64,000 bases of DNA from RUG14515 sp045117995 (GTDB lineage: Bacteria; Bacillota_I; Bacilli_A; RFN20; CAG-826), in assembly GCA_045117995.1 (NCBI GenBank), contig JBGUOH010000006.1, positions 9,617 through 73,616 of the forward strand, in the 5' to 3' direction. Both the position numbers and the translations under genes were made by a program. Position 1 is the stretch's first letter. Each line of letters starts with the position of its first letter. Below, piece by piece: positions 8,051 through 16,540 of the stretch. The notes under the pieces are model-generated. The model saw nothing but the letters and a program-made list of their open reading frames with translations. It was not told the origin of the DNA and searched no databases.

Positions 8051-8503
8051 TTAGTCGTTATTGAAGTTTTGGAAGATGTCACCAGTGAAGATTTCGTCTT
8101 CGCCTTCTCCTTCTTCCATATCCTCATAATCCTCATTAGCAACATCGACTAAGTTATCGCTTGCGATAAAGCGTGGATAACTGTCGTTAAATTTGCTGTA
8201 GCGATCATCTTGCGAATAATAATAGAATTCAAGAATCTTATTAATCGCGACATCGCCGATACTTTCTAAAATTAAATGAGCCACTTGGTCTTGTAAGACA
8301 GCGACTTTCTTAGGCGCATGAACATGAATGATGATGTTCCAAGATGTTTGTTCAACACCGTTATGGAAGACCATGTTTTCTGGCGCCACAAATAAAATTT
8401 CGTCTTCGCTTAATTCGTAAAGTTTGGCTAGGTTAGGAGTCATTTCACGAGATAAACGACCTACGACAAATTGATCGAGACCATAAATAGTAACAGTAAT
8501 CAT
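8051..8503 (-). CDS. DUF1904 / tautomerase-like protein with acidic tail
   Basis: 150 residues. The first 105 (MITVTIYGL start, then VAPENMVFHNGV, SWNIIIHVHAP and QDQVAHLILESI) resemble the DUF1904 family, which has a tautomerase-like beta-alpha-beta pattern; the match is by eye and tentative. The Pro-1 of true tautomerases is missing (Met-Ile start). The last about 40 residues are very acidic (EDYEDMEEGEGEDE). It occupies the place where Bacilli usually carry def and fmt. GAGGT upstream is a usable but distant ribosome site, and TATACT upstream suggests its own promoter. Confidence 0.65.
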   Translation of the reverse strand: MITVTIYGLDQFVVGRLSREMTPNLAKLYELSEDEILFVAPENMVFHNGVEQTSWNIIIHVHAPKKVAVLQDQVAHLILESIGDVAINKILEFYYYSQDDRYSKFNDSYPRFIASDNLVDVANEDYEDMEEGEGEDEIFTGDIFQNFNND

Positions 8504-8554
8504 AAAATAAAAATACCTCGTAGATAGTATAATACAATGTCTACATTTTTTATA

Positions 8555-10756
8555 TTAAAAATTGTAAGGATCTATATTAATGAGTAATTCGTATTGGTTA
8601 TTATAGGCAAACAGTTGTTGCATTTTTTCAAAGATTTGGTGAGCCTTTTGTGGATCTTTGAACTTCACTAAAATGCTTCTCACATGTAAGCCCATATCAA
8701 ATGGAATATATGGAGTGGATGGACCAAGAATTTGGGCAGCATCCATAAACTCATCATTTAAAAAATCAACGATTCGATAAGTATTTTCAATGACTGCTTC
8801 CTCATTTTTAGCGCGTAATGTCACACTCGCTAAATAGGCATATGGAGGATAAAATTGTAATTTACGCATTTCCATCTCTTTACGATAGAAAAGTTCATAG
8901 TCTTGTCTCGCTGCGAAAGTAATCGCGTAATGGCTTGGTAAATATGTTTGAATGATTGCGGTACCTGGTTTTTCTTTTCTTCCAGATCGACCAATAGCTT
9001 GGGTAATAAGTTGGAACGCTCTTTCATTGCTACGATAAGATGGCATAGATAAACCAATGTCCGCTAAAACGATACCAACAAGCGTTACATCTGGGAAATC
9101 ATGGCCTTTTGCAATCATTTGTGTGCCAATTAAGACATCCGCTTCTTTCTTTCTAAAAGCTTCTATAACTTCTGGTATTTTGCTCTTATTCTTCGCGGAA
9201 TCACTATCTAACCTTAATGTTCTAGCGCTTGGGAAAAGACGTTGGACTTCTTCTTCGATTCTTTCGGTACCGAAGCCTGTTTTCATGAGGTGAGCACCAC
9301 CACATTCAGGACATGTTTCGCCTAACGGTTCAACATAGTCACAGTGATGGCATTTAAGCATGTTATCTTTCTTATGATAGGTTAAAGCAATTCCACATGT
9401 TGGGCACTTAAAGACATGACCACAGTTACGGCATGTCACATGAGTAGAGAAACCTCTTCTATTAATTAAGAGAATAGCTTGTTCATTTTTCGCTAGTGTC
9501 TCGTGAATTGCTTGTCTTAAAGCATGTGAGAAGATATAGCTATCACGGTCAATGTTTTGATAATTGAGCATGTTAACAATCTTAGTGGTTGGTAGCTTTT
9601 GATTATTGATACGCTTTGTTAAATAAAGCATATGATAAACGCCTTTTTGTCCTCTCGCCCTACTTTCTAAGGATGGAGTAGCGCTTGCTAAAAGAACTTT
9701 AGCGTGATGGTATTTAGCGCGCATAATCGCCACTTCCCTAGCGTGATAGAAAGGAAGATTGTCTTGTTTATATGATTCAGTATGTTCTTCATCAAGAATA
9801 ATTAAACCGATATTCTTTAAAGGCGCAAATATTGCGCTTCTCACACCGACGACAATTTTACAATCACCATGCGCAATCTTACGATATTCATCGTATTTCT
9901 CCGCGGGAGTTAGTTCACTATGGAGAATAGCGACGTTATTTTGGAAACGATGGAGGAAGTATTCCACCATCATTGGGGTTAATGAGATTTCAGGAACAAG
10001 CATTAAAACTGATTTGCCCGCTTTTAAAACTTGTTCGGATAAGTTTAAATAGACTTCTGTTTTACCAGAACCAGTGACACCCTCTAGTAAGTAGACCAAA
10101 TCATTGGAATTATTGAACTCGTCAATGACCTTATTTTGATCCTCACTTAACTTAGGAGGTGTTTGATATTTATAATCAGGTATCTTTAACCTGCGTTTTT
10201 CTTCTTTAACGATCTTAATTCTTTCTTTTTCTAAGAGTTTATCAATGATGCTAACTTGCTTAATATCACGTTTTAAAACACGACCTTCAAGTTTAATAAA
10301 TCTTAAGAGTTCGATTTGTTTATTTGTTAAATCTTCTTCGTTATCATCAATCACTTCTAAGAATTGGTCGTACGCTATTTTAGGAGCTTTCAAAGATGAC
10401 TTTCTAGGCGATAAGCTTGGAGGAAGCATTGATTGAAGAACGCTGATTTTTGGAACGAGGTAATATGAGGAGATTTCTTCTAATAATGAAAGCAATTCCT
10501 CATTTAAAAGAGGTTCATCATCAATGACGTCTTTAATTTCGGAAACTGAGAAGCCTTTTTCTTCTTCATATTCTTCAACGCTCTTATTGGTTTCTTCGAC
10601 TTTTACTACGTAACCGATAATGTCTCGATGATTAAAATCTAGTAAAACACGAATACCTTTTACTAGCTTCTTTTTACCATTATAGAAATAAGAAAAAGGA
10701 CGGTTTAATGAGCTCTTGGCATATTCAATCAGAACTTCCACTATTTGCATACTCAA
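8555..10756 (-). CDS. priA: Primosomal replication-restart helicase PriA
   Basis: 3'-5' helicase that reloads the replisome at stalled forks. 733 residues, normal length. It has an N-terminal DNA-binding domain (1-110), Walker A GVTGSGKTEVYL, Walker B ILDEEH, and a zinc-binding insert with paired CxxC motifs (CRNCGHVFKCPTCG, then CHHCDY and CPECGG). Helicase motifs V-VI include GTQMIAKGHDFP and ITQAIGRSGR. It starts eight bases after gmk. The usual rpoZ and coaBC genes between gmk and priA are absent from this locus. Confidence 0.96.
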   Translation of the reverse strand: MSMQIVEVLIEYAKSSLNRPFSYFYNGKKKLVKGIRVLLDFNHRDIIGYVVKVEETNKSVEEYEEEKGFSVSEIKDVIDDEPLLNEELLSLLEEISSYYLVPKISVLQSMLPPSLSPRKSSLKAPKIAYDQFLEVIDDNEEDLTNKQIELLRFIKLEGRVLKRDIKQVSIIDKLLEKERIKIVKEEKRRLKIPDYKYQTPPKLSEDQNKVIDEFNNSNDLVYLLEGVTGSGKTEVYLNLSEQVLKAGKSVLMLVPEISLTPMMVEYFLHRFQNNVAILHSELTPAEKYDEYRKIAHGDCKIVVGVRSAIFAPLKNIGLIILDEEHTESYKQDNLPFYHAREVAIMRAKYHHAKVLLASATPSLESRARGQKGVYHMLYLTKRINNQKLPTTKIVNMLNYQNIDRDSYIFSHALRQAIHETLAKNEQAILLINRRGFSTHVTCRNCGHVFKCPTCGIALTYHKKDNMLKCHHCDYVEPLGETCPECGGAHLMKTGFGTERIEEEVQRLFPSARTLRLDSDSAKNKSKIPEVIEAFRKKEADVLIGTQMIAKGHDFPDVTLVGIVLADIGLSMPSYRSNERAFQLITQAIGRSGRKEKPGTAIIQTYLPSHYAITFAARQDYELFYRKEMEMRKLQFYPPYAYLASVTLRAKNEEAVIENTYRIVDFLNDEFMDAAQILGPSTPYIPFDMGLHVRSILVKFKDPQKAHQIFEKMQQLFAYNNQYELLINIDPYNF

Positions 10757-10764
10757 ACCGTCTC

Positions 10765-11337
10765 TTAGTCTCTATCAAATTCCTTAAGGATTTTTATAAT
10801 TTCATCACCAGCGCGATTAATGCGATCATTCATAATCACGAAATCGTAATTCTTAGCTTTTTCCATTTCAGCTTCCGCTTTCGCTAAACGTTTTTTAATA
10901 ACGCCTTCTGGTTCAGATTTTCTCTTTCTAATACGTTCTTCTAATTGTTTCATTGAAGGCGGTTTTAAATAGAAGGAAACGACTCTATCATCTTTAACCT
11001 TCGAAAGCACTTGTTCAGCACCATTGATTTCAATCTCTAACAAGACGTTTTTGCCTTGGTTACGGAGATCTTCCACAATGCTTCTTGGAGTGCCGTATCT
11101 GTTACCAACGAATTCCGCCCATTCAAGGAAATTATCGTTATCAATATTCTTTTGGAATTCTTCTTTACTAACAAAGTAATATTCCACACCATTAGTCTCA
11201 GTGGCGCGTGGTTCTCTTGTGGTCATTGACACAGAAAATACCATCGGGAATAATTCACGATTCATGATGTATTTTCTCACTGTGCCTTTGCCGACACCGG
11301 AGGGACCGCTAAGAATAATTAATAACCCTTTTTTCAT
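10765..11337 (-). CDS. gmk: Guanylate kinase
   Basis: Phosphorylates GMP to GDP with ATP. 190 residues. P-loop SGPSGVGKGT, the GMP-binding segment (SMTTREPR, GVEYYF, FLEWAEFVGNRYGTP), LLEIEINGAEQV and the lid RIRKRKSE are all present. First gene of the minus-strand operon that runs to 1891. The 93-base gap to the divergent rqcH holds promoters for both; TATAAA lies 12 bases upstream of the gmk ATG and no strong ribosome site is visible. Confidence 0.95.
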   Translation of the reverse strand: MKKGLLIILSGPSGVGKGTVRKYIMNRELFPMVFSVSMTTREPRATETNGVEYYFVSKEEFQKNIDNDNFLEWAEFVGNRYGTPRSIVEDLRNQGKNVLLEIEINGAEQVLSKVKDDRVVSFYLKPPSMKQLEERIRKRKSEPEGVIKKRLAKAEAEMEKAKNYDFVIMNDRINRAGDEIIKILKEFDRD

Positions 11338-11395
11338 AGTACGACATATTTTATAAGATATTTATAAATAAGGCAACACCTGTTACCCTATTTTC

Positions 11396-11424
11396 TTAAC
11401 TATATTCAACTTTTTTGTTAAGAT
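11396..11424 (+). promoter_or_regulatory. Promoter of rqcH, six bases from the ATG
   Basis: TTAACT at 11396-11401 and TAAGAT at 11419-11424, 17-base spacer. The ATG is at 11431, six bases later, with no Shine-Dalgarno sequence. Confidence 0.55.
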
Positions 11425-11430
11425 ATTTCC

Positions 11431-12804
11431 ATGAACTACTATTCTTACTCTTCTTTTAAGAAGGTCACTAATGAATTAAAAGAGAAAATTATTGGTTGTC
11501 GTATCAACAATATTACCGTGATTAATTCTCATGATTTTTTATGCACCCTTTCAATGATTAAAGAAGAGAAGCTACTTATTTCACTTAATCATCAGCACCC
11601 ATTTATCGCTTTAGTGGACATTCGTAAAACTGAACCAACGATAACGGGAACTTTGAATGAATCTTTAAGAAAATTTCTTAAAGATGCCTATATTGTTGAT
11701 ATCTCTTTAGACAACGATGACCGCATCGTGCATTTTATCATTCAAAAGGCTAATGATTACTATGAAAAAGTTGTCACTCATTTGTATTTAGAATGCATCC
11801 CTCAAAGAGCAAATTTAGTGTTCGTTAATGACGAAGGTAAGATTATCCACGCTCTTCACTATTCAGGTGTCACTACCGCTAGACCAATACTAAATAATCT
11901 TAGTTATGAGTATCCTAACCGCGGAGAACTAAAAGAAGATAATGAAGTTCCTTCTTTAAAAGAGATTAAGCAAAAGGCGATTAGTTATTATGAAAACGCC
12001 TTACTTTTGCATAAGAAAGAAAAGTTCACACCTTTATATCGTTATATCAAATCACGTGTTAAATCACTGAACAAGAAAGCTAGTGTTCTAGCCTCTGAAA
12101 TTGATGCCGCTAAAGCGCATTTAGATGACGCTGATCATGGTAACTACCTATTAGCCTATCAATACGATAAAGAGTTATTAGACGAATATCTTAAGGACAA
12201 CAACATCGTTTTAGACGAATCTAAATCTATCGTTGAAAACGCTAATCAGTTGTTTAAGAAATATAAAAAGAGTAAGAGAACTATCGAAATGGCCTCTCTA
12301 GAAATTGAAAAGGCTAAGCAAGAAGAAGATTACTTATCTTACTTACTAAGTAGCTCTCAATATATGAATGACGAAGAGTTATTCGCTTTAAGCCAAGAAC
12401 TACTTCCTAAGAAACATCTTAAAAAGAAAGTCTCTCCAATTAAGAGTTCCTTTATCATTTATGATAATGTGAAGATTTCTTTTGGTAAGAACGCTTCCTC
12501 AAATAATGAATTAACATTTAAGATTGCTAAAAAAGATGATTGGTATTTGCATATCAAAGACTATCATGGAGCGCACGTCATTATTCACACTCCTAATCCA
12601 AGTAACGCAGTGAAGCTTGTCGCCGCAGAATTATGTTTAATTCTTTCCAATAAGACCGCTGGGGACATTATGATTACGGAAATGAAGAATGTGAAAAAAG
12701 GCCACGCTTTAGGCGAGGCTAATCTTCTTAATTACTCCACGATTACTTTGAATAATGTACGCAACGAAACAATTGAATTATTGAATAATAAAAAGGACTA
12801 TTAG
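11431..12804 (+). CDS. rqcH: Ribosome quality-control factor RqcH (NFACT), short form
   Basis: RqcH binds stalled 50S-peptidyl-tRNA complexes and recruits tRNA-Ala to add C-terminal Ala tails. This 457-residue protein has the NFACT-N domain (about 1-165) with the functional Asp-Arg pair in LDNDDRIVHF, a coiled-coil region (about 195-330) and the NFACT-R domain near the C terminus (DDWYLHIKDYHGAHVIIHTP). The Bacillus protein is about 570 residues; the deficit falls between NFACT-N and the coiled coil, where the helix-hairpin-helix domain would be. Older names are fibronectin-binding protein and YloA. It converges with trmL and overlaps it by four bases. Confidence 0.9.
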   Translation: MNYYSYSSFKKVTNELKEKIIGCRINNITVINSHDFLCTLSMIKEEKLLISLNHQHPFIALVDIRKTEPTITGTLNESLRKFLKDAYIVDISLDNDDRIVHFIIQKANDYYEKVVTHLYLECIPQRANLVFVNDEGKIIHALHYSGVTTARPILNNLSYEYPNRGELKEDNEVPSLKEIKQKAISYYENALLLHKKEKFTPLYRYIKSRVKSLNKKASVLASEIDAAKAHLDDADHGNYLLAYQYDKELLDEYLKDNNIVLDESKSIVENANQLFKKYKKSKRTIEMASLEIEKAKQEEDYLSYLLSSSQYMNDEELFALSQELLPKKHLKKKVSPIKSSFIIYDNVKISFGKNASSNNELTFKIAKKDDWYLHIKDYHGAHVIIHTPNPSNAVKLVAAELCLILSNKTAGDIMITEMKNVKKGHALGEANLLNYSTITLNNVRNETIELLNNKKDY

Positions 12805-12809
12805 TCCTT
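12793..12809 (-). terminator. Terminator of the pfp-atp-ppa-trmL operon, built over two stop codons
   Basis: AAGGAC (12793-12798), loop TATTA, GTCCTT (12804-12809). Read on the minus strand it is followed by TTTATT, giving an intrinsic terminator. The loop holds the TAA of trmL on one strand and the TAG of rqcH on the other. The plus strand has no T-run after it. Confidence 0.65.
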
Positions 12810-13313
12810 AAATAAGAAATCTGGTCCTTTAATAGCTTCCTCAGTTGCAAGATTGGGGAAGTTTTGTTGTCTTAAGGCTTCATACGCTACAAGAGCGACA
12901 CAGTTAGATAAGTTTAAGCTTCTAGCTTCAGGAACCATGGGAATACGCATTAAGCGGTCTTCATGTTCTTTTAAGATATCATGAGGAATTCCTGTTGATT
13001 CTCTTCCAAACATTAAATAGAGATCTTTTACAGGATTAGATAAATCATAGGAAGAATAAACTGTTCTAGCGTATCTAGTGACGTAATAGATATTCGCGTT
13101 AGGATTTTCTTTCACGAATTCATCATAGTCCTTATAGAAATGCATTTTTAAATCATCAATATAGTCCATGCCCACTCTTTTGAGGTCTTTGGAGTCAATT
13201 GAAAAAGTAATTGGTCCAATAATGTGAAGTGTCGCGTGGATAGCGACACATGTTCTCATTATGTTACCAGTATTTTGTGGTTTCTCTGGACGATATAAAA
13301 CGATATGGAGCAT
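12801..13313 (-). CDS. trmL: tRNA (cytidine/uridine-34-2'-O)-methyltransferase TrmL
   Basis: SPOUT-fold enzyme that 2'-O-methylates the wobble base of tRNA-Leu isoacceptors. 170 residues with the family start MLHIVLYRPEKPQNTGNIMR, the central MFGRESTGIP and the knot motif IPMVPEARSLNLSNCVA. It overlaps the ppa stop codon by one base and is the last gene of the ATP-synthase operon. Its stop codon lies inside the operon terminator. Confidence 0.93.
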   Translation of the reverse strand: MLHIVLYRPEKPQNTGNIMRTCVAIHATLHIIGPITFSIDSKDLKRVGMDYIDDLKMHFYKDYDEFVKENPNANIYYVTRYARTVYSSYDLSNPVKDLYLMFGRESTGIPHDILKEHEDRLMRIPMVPEARSLNLSNCVALVAYEALRQQNFPNLATEEAIKGPDFLFKD

Positions 13314-13876
13314 TAATAGCCTCTTGCTTTTCTTTCCGCAACTACGCGTGGTTCGATATCGTGATGATATCTATCTAAGCAGTCTTGAATGATTTGTTCT
13401 GCAGCTTTTCTATCTTTAAACACTTCCACAGTGGTATTTTTACCTTCCAAAGATTTATAGACTTGGAAGAAGTGTTTGATTTCATCCATAATGTGTGGAG
13501 GCACTTCACTAATATCGTTATAGCCGTTATAGAATGGATCGTTTTTAGCGACAGCGATAATCTTTTCATCATTAAGGCCATTATCGGTCATAATAAGCAC
13601 ACCAATTGGGAAACACTCTACGAGTGACATTGGAACAATCGCTTCGCTGCAGAGCACTAAAACATCTAATGGGTCATAGTCATCCGCGAATGTACGTGGG
13701 ATGAAACCATAGTTTTGTGGATAGTGAGTGGATGTGAATAAAACACGGTCTAAGATTAAATGACCTGTTTCTTTATCAAGTTCGTATTTGTTTTTACTAC
13801 CTTTAGAGATTTCGATAACCGCGATGAAGTTTTCGGGAGTAACACGGCTAATTTTAACATCATGCCAAGAATGCAT
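13313..13876 (-). CDS. ppa: Inorganic pyrophosphatase (family I)
   Basis: Soluble enzyme hydrolysing PPi to two phosphates. 187 residues. Family I motifs: EISKGSKNKYELDK, NYGFIPRTFADDYDPLDVLVL (the D-[SGDN]-D-[PE]-[LIVMF]-D signature, here DDYDPLDV) and AVAKNDPFYN. The start at 13876 has GGAGGT upstream. It follows atpC by 11 bases in an operon that opens with a PPi-type phosphofructokinase, so enzymes that spend and destroy PPi are co-transcribed. Confidence 0.94.
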   Translation of the reverse strand: MHSWHDVKISRVTPENFIAVIEISKGSKNKYELDKETGHLILDRVLFTSTHYPQNYGFIPRTFADDYDPLDVLVLCSEAIVPMSLVECFPIGVLIMTDNGLNDEKIIAVAKNDPFYNGYNDISEVPPHIMDEIKHFFQVYKSLEGKNTTVEVFKDRKAAEQIIQDCLDRYHHDIEPRVVAERKARGY

Positions 13877-13887
13877 AGGTTGACCTC

Positions 13888-14286
13888 CTAGTCATTTTCA
13901 TACACGCTGATACGGTTATTAGCCCTTACCAACGCTTTTTGCGCTCTTTCAACGTCAATATTCACAAGAGTGGATAAACGCTCTTCAGCTCTCTTTTTCG
14001 CTTCTCTTGCCCTATCGATATCAATGTCCTTTTTACCTTCGATGGATTCTAAAAGTAAGGTGACACCATCTTTACTAACATTGATTAAGCCTTCACCGAC
14101 AGCATAGCACTTTCTTTCACCATTTTGGATAATTGTTAATTTAGAAACTTTGACCTTCGCGATTAAAGGAGCGTGGTTAGGTAAAATACCTAAACAGTAT
14201 TCTTCTGTTTGGACCACGATTTCATCGACATAGCGATCGAAGTATTTACCAAAAGGTGTAAAGATTTCTAAAAGGAAAGTACTCAT
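13888..14286 (-). CDS. atpC: ATP synthase epsilon subunit
   Basis: 132-residue epsilon subunit of F1, part of the central stalk and an inhibitor of hydrolysis. N-terminal beta-sandwich (LEIFTPFGKYFDRYVDEIVV, then GILPNHAPLIAKVK) and C-terminal helical hairpin (REAKKRAEERL). ATGA overlap with atpD at 14283-14286. Confidence 0.95.
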   Translation of the reverse strand: MSTFLLEIFTPFGKYFDRYVDEIVVQTEEYCLGILPNHAPLIAKVKVSKLTIIQNGERKCYAVGEGLINVSKDGVTLLLESIEGKKDIDIDRAREAKKRAEERLSTLVNIDVERAQKALVRANNRISVYEND

Positions 14287-15686
14287 TGTTTATATGACTC
14301 CGCTTTTTTGCGGGCTTCTTCGATTGTGCCCACGTATAAGAATGCCATTTCTGGAAGGTCATCCGCTTCACCGTTTAAGATTGCTTTAACGGAACGGACA
14401 GTATCTTCTCTTTTCACGAAGACACCTTCTAAACCAGAGAATCTGGCAGCGACATGGAATGGTTGAGAAAGGAAGTTTCTAATCTTTCTTGCTCTCGCAA
14501 CGACTTTCTTATCTTCATCAGATAATTCGTCCATACCTAAGATAGCGATAATATCGCTTAATTCTTTATATCTTTCGAGTGTTTCAATAACACCTCTAGC
14601 GACATCATAGTGATCTTGACCAACAATAGCAGGCTCTAACGCTGTTGAAGAACTATTTAATGGGTCAACCGCTGGATAGATACCTAAAGCAGCGGTACCT
14701 CTATCTAGAACGGTTTTCGCATCTAAGTGGGAGAATGTTGTCGCAGGAGCAGGGTCAGTTAAGTCATCCGCTGGGACGTAAATCGCTTGCACGGATGTAA
14801 TAGAACCACTGCTTGTAGATGTAATTCTTTCTTGTAATTGACCCATTTCTGTAGCAAGGGTTGGTTGATAACCAACAGCGGAAGGCATTCTACCTAAAAG
14901 GGCAGAGACTTCACTACCAGCTTGGGTAAATCTAAAGATGTTATCGATGAACAAAAGGACATCGCTATGTTCTTGGTCACGGAAATATTCCGCCATAGTT
15001 AAACCAGAAAGAGCCACTCTCATACGAGCACCTGGTGGTTCGTTCATTTGACCAAAGACTAGAGCGGTCTTATCAATAACACCAGTCTTTTGCATTTCAT
15101 AGTAGAGGTCGTTACCTTCTCTACTTCTTTCACCAACACCAGCGAAAACGGAGATACCGCCTTTTTCGTTAGCGATGTTATTCATTAATTCTTGAATCAA
15201 AACGGTTTTACCAACACCAGCGCCACCGAATAAACCGATCTTGCCACCTTTAACATATGGGCAAAGGAGGTCGATAACTTTAATACCGGTTTCAAAGATT
15301 TCAGTTTTGACGGATTGGTCTTTAAACTTTGGAGGTTGTCTATGGATGGACATTCTTTTTGCGTCTTTAACTGGTTCTTTACCATCAATTGGTTCACCTA
15401 AAACATTGAACATTCTACCTAATGTTTCTTTACCAACTGGGACAGAGATTGGTGCTTCAGTGGAAACAACTTCCATACCTCTCACCAAGCCTTCTGTTGG
15501 ACCCATAGAGACGCAGCGGACTGCATCGTCCCCAATATGTTGCATAACTTCAACAGTTAAAGTTCTATCACCTTCTAAAGGAATGATTAACGCAGTTAAT
15601 AATTCTGGAAGATGTTGATCTTTAAACTGGACGTCGACGATTGGTCCGACAACTTGTTTAATTGTTCCTAAGACTTTCTTTTCCAT
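14283..15686 (-). CDS. atpD: ATP synthase beta subunit
   Basis: Catalytic F1 subunit, 467 residues. Walker A is GGAGVGKTVLIQEL, the catalytic Glu is in GVGERSREGNDLY, Walker B is VLLFIDNIFRF, and ALLGRMPSAVGYQPTLATEM is the P-loop-distal signature. AGGAGG lies upstream of the start. Very close to the family consensus, nothing unusual. Confidence 0.98.
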   Translation of the reverse strand: MEKKVLGTIKQVVGPIVDVQFKDQHLPELLTALIIPLEGDRTLTVEVMQHIGDDAVRCVSMGPTEGLVRGMEVVSTEAPISVPVGKETLGRMFNVLGEPIDGKEPVKDAKRMSIHRQPPKFKDQSVKTEIFETGIKVIDLLCPYVKGGKIGLFGGAGVGKTVLIQELMNNIANEKGGISVFAGVGERSREGNDLYYEMQKTGVIDKTALVFGQMNEPPGARMRVALSGLTMAEYFRDQEHSDVLLFIDNIFRFTQAGSEVSALLGRMPSAVGYQPTLATEMGQLQERITSTSSGSITSVQAIYVPADDLTDPAPATTFSHLDAKTVLDRGTAALGIYPAVDPLNSSSTALEPAIVGQDHYDVARGVIETLERYKELSDIIAILGMDELSDEDKKVVARARKIRNFLSQPFHVAARFSGLEGVFVKREDTVRSVKAILNGEADDLPEMAFLYVGTIEEARKKAESYKQ

Positions 15687-15697
15687 AAGTTTGCCTC

Positions 15698-16537
15698 CTA
15701 CATATTACTAGCACCGACGATTTCGGTGATTTCTTGCGTGATTGCGCCTTGACGCGCTTTGTTGAATTCGATTTGTAAATTGTCGAGAAGTTCTTCGGCG
15801 TTCTTGGTAGCATTTTCCATCGCGTTACTTCTCGCGGCTTGTTCACAAACCTCGCTTTCTAAGAATTTAGCGTACACACTATTTTTTAAATAGATTGGAA
15901 CAAGTGCATTGAGCACTGCTTCTTGGTTTGGTTCCATAATTGGTGGATAAGCTTCGTTACTCTTCTTTTCACCTTGAAGAGGAAGTACTTGATAATCCTG
16001 AGGATGGAACACTAGTGAGTTCTTATAAGCGGTATAAATGAGATGAATTTCTCGATATGTACCTTTTATGTACTCTTTAGAGATGAAATCCACAATTTGT
16101 TTAATGATGGCTTCATCACGAATCGAAGAATATTCTTTGAAATTTTCAATCTTAACAAACTTACCATCTTTATAGTGGGAGATTGCTTTCTTACCCAGAA
16201 TAATCGCTTCATCGTTTTCTTTGATATGCGAATCAGCAAGACGGAATAAGTTATTGTTATAGGCCCCACATAAACCAAGAGAGGAAGATAAAACGATATA
16301 AAGGTTTTTATTCGCTTTTAAATTAAGAGTGAAGTAAGGATTATTACTTTCTTCGACACTAGAAAAGACTTTACGTGCGATTTCATCAATCCGCAAAGCG
16401 TAATCTTTTGTTGCTAGCATCTTATTCTTCCACTTCTTTAATTTCACCGTGGAAACGAGCTTCATCGCGGAAGTGATTTTATAAGAGCCAGTAACGGACT
16501 TAATTCTTTTCTTAATTCTGGTTACTTCTTGGGCCAT
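15698..16537 (-). CDS. atpG: ATP synthase gamma subunit
   Basis: 279-residue central stalk of F1. Begins MAQEVTRIKKRIKSVTGSY with ITSAMKLVST and has the C-terminal coiled-coil partner ending RQGAITQEITEIVGAS, the stretch that turns inside the catalytic ring. It starts three bases after the atpA stop without a clear ribosome site, so translation is probably coupled. Confidence 0.96.
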   Translation of the reverse strand: MAQEVTRIKKRIKSVTGSYKITSAMKLVSTVKLKKWKNKMLATKDYALRIDEIARKVFSSVEESNNPYFTLNLKANKNLYIVLSSSLGLCGAYNNNLFRLADSHIKENDEAIILGKKAISHYKDGKFVKIENFKEYSSIRDEAIIKQIVDFISKEYIKGTYREIHLIYTAYKNSLVFHPQDYQVLPLQGEKKSNEAYPPIMEPNQEAVLNALVPIYLKNSVYAKFLESEVCEQAARSNAMENATKNAEELLDNLQIEFNKARQGAITQEITEIVGASNM

Positions 16538-16540
16538 ACA

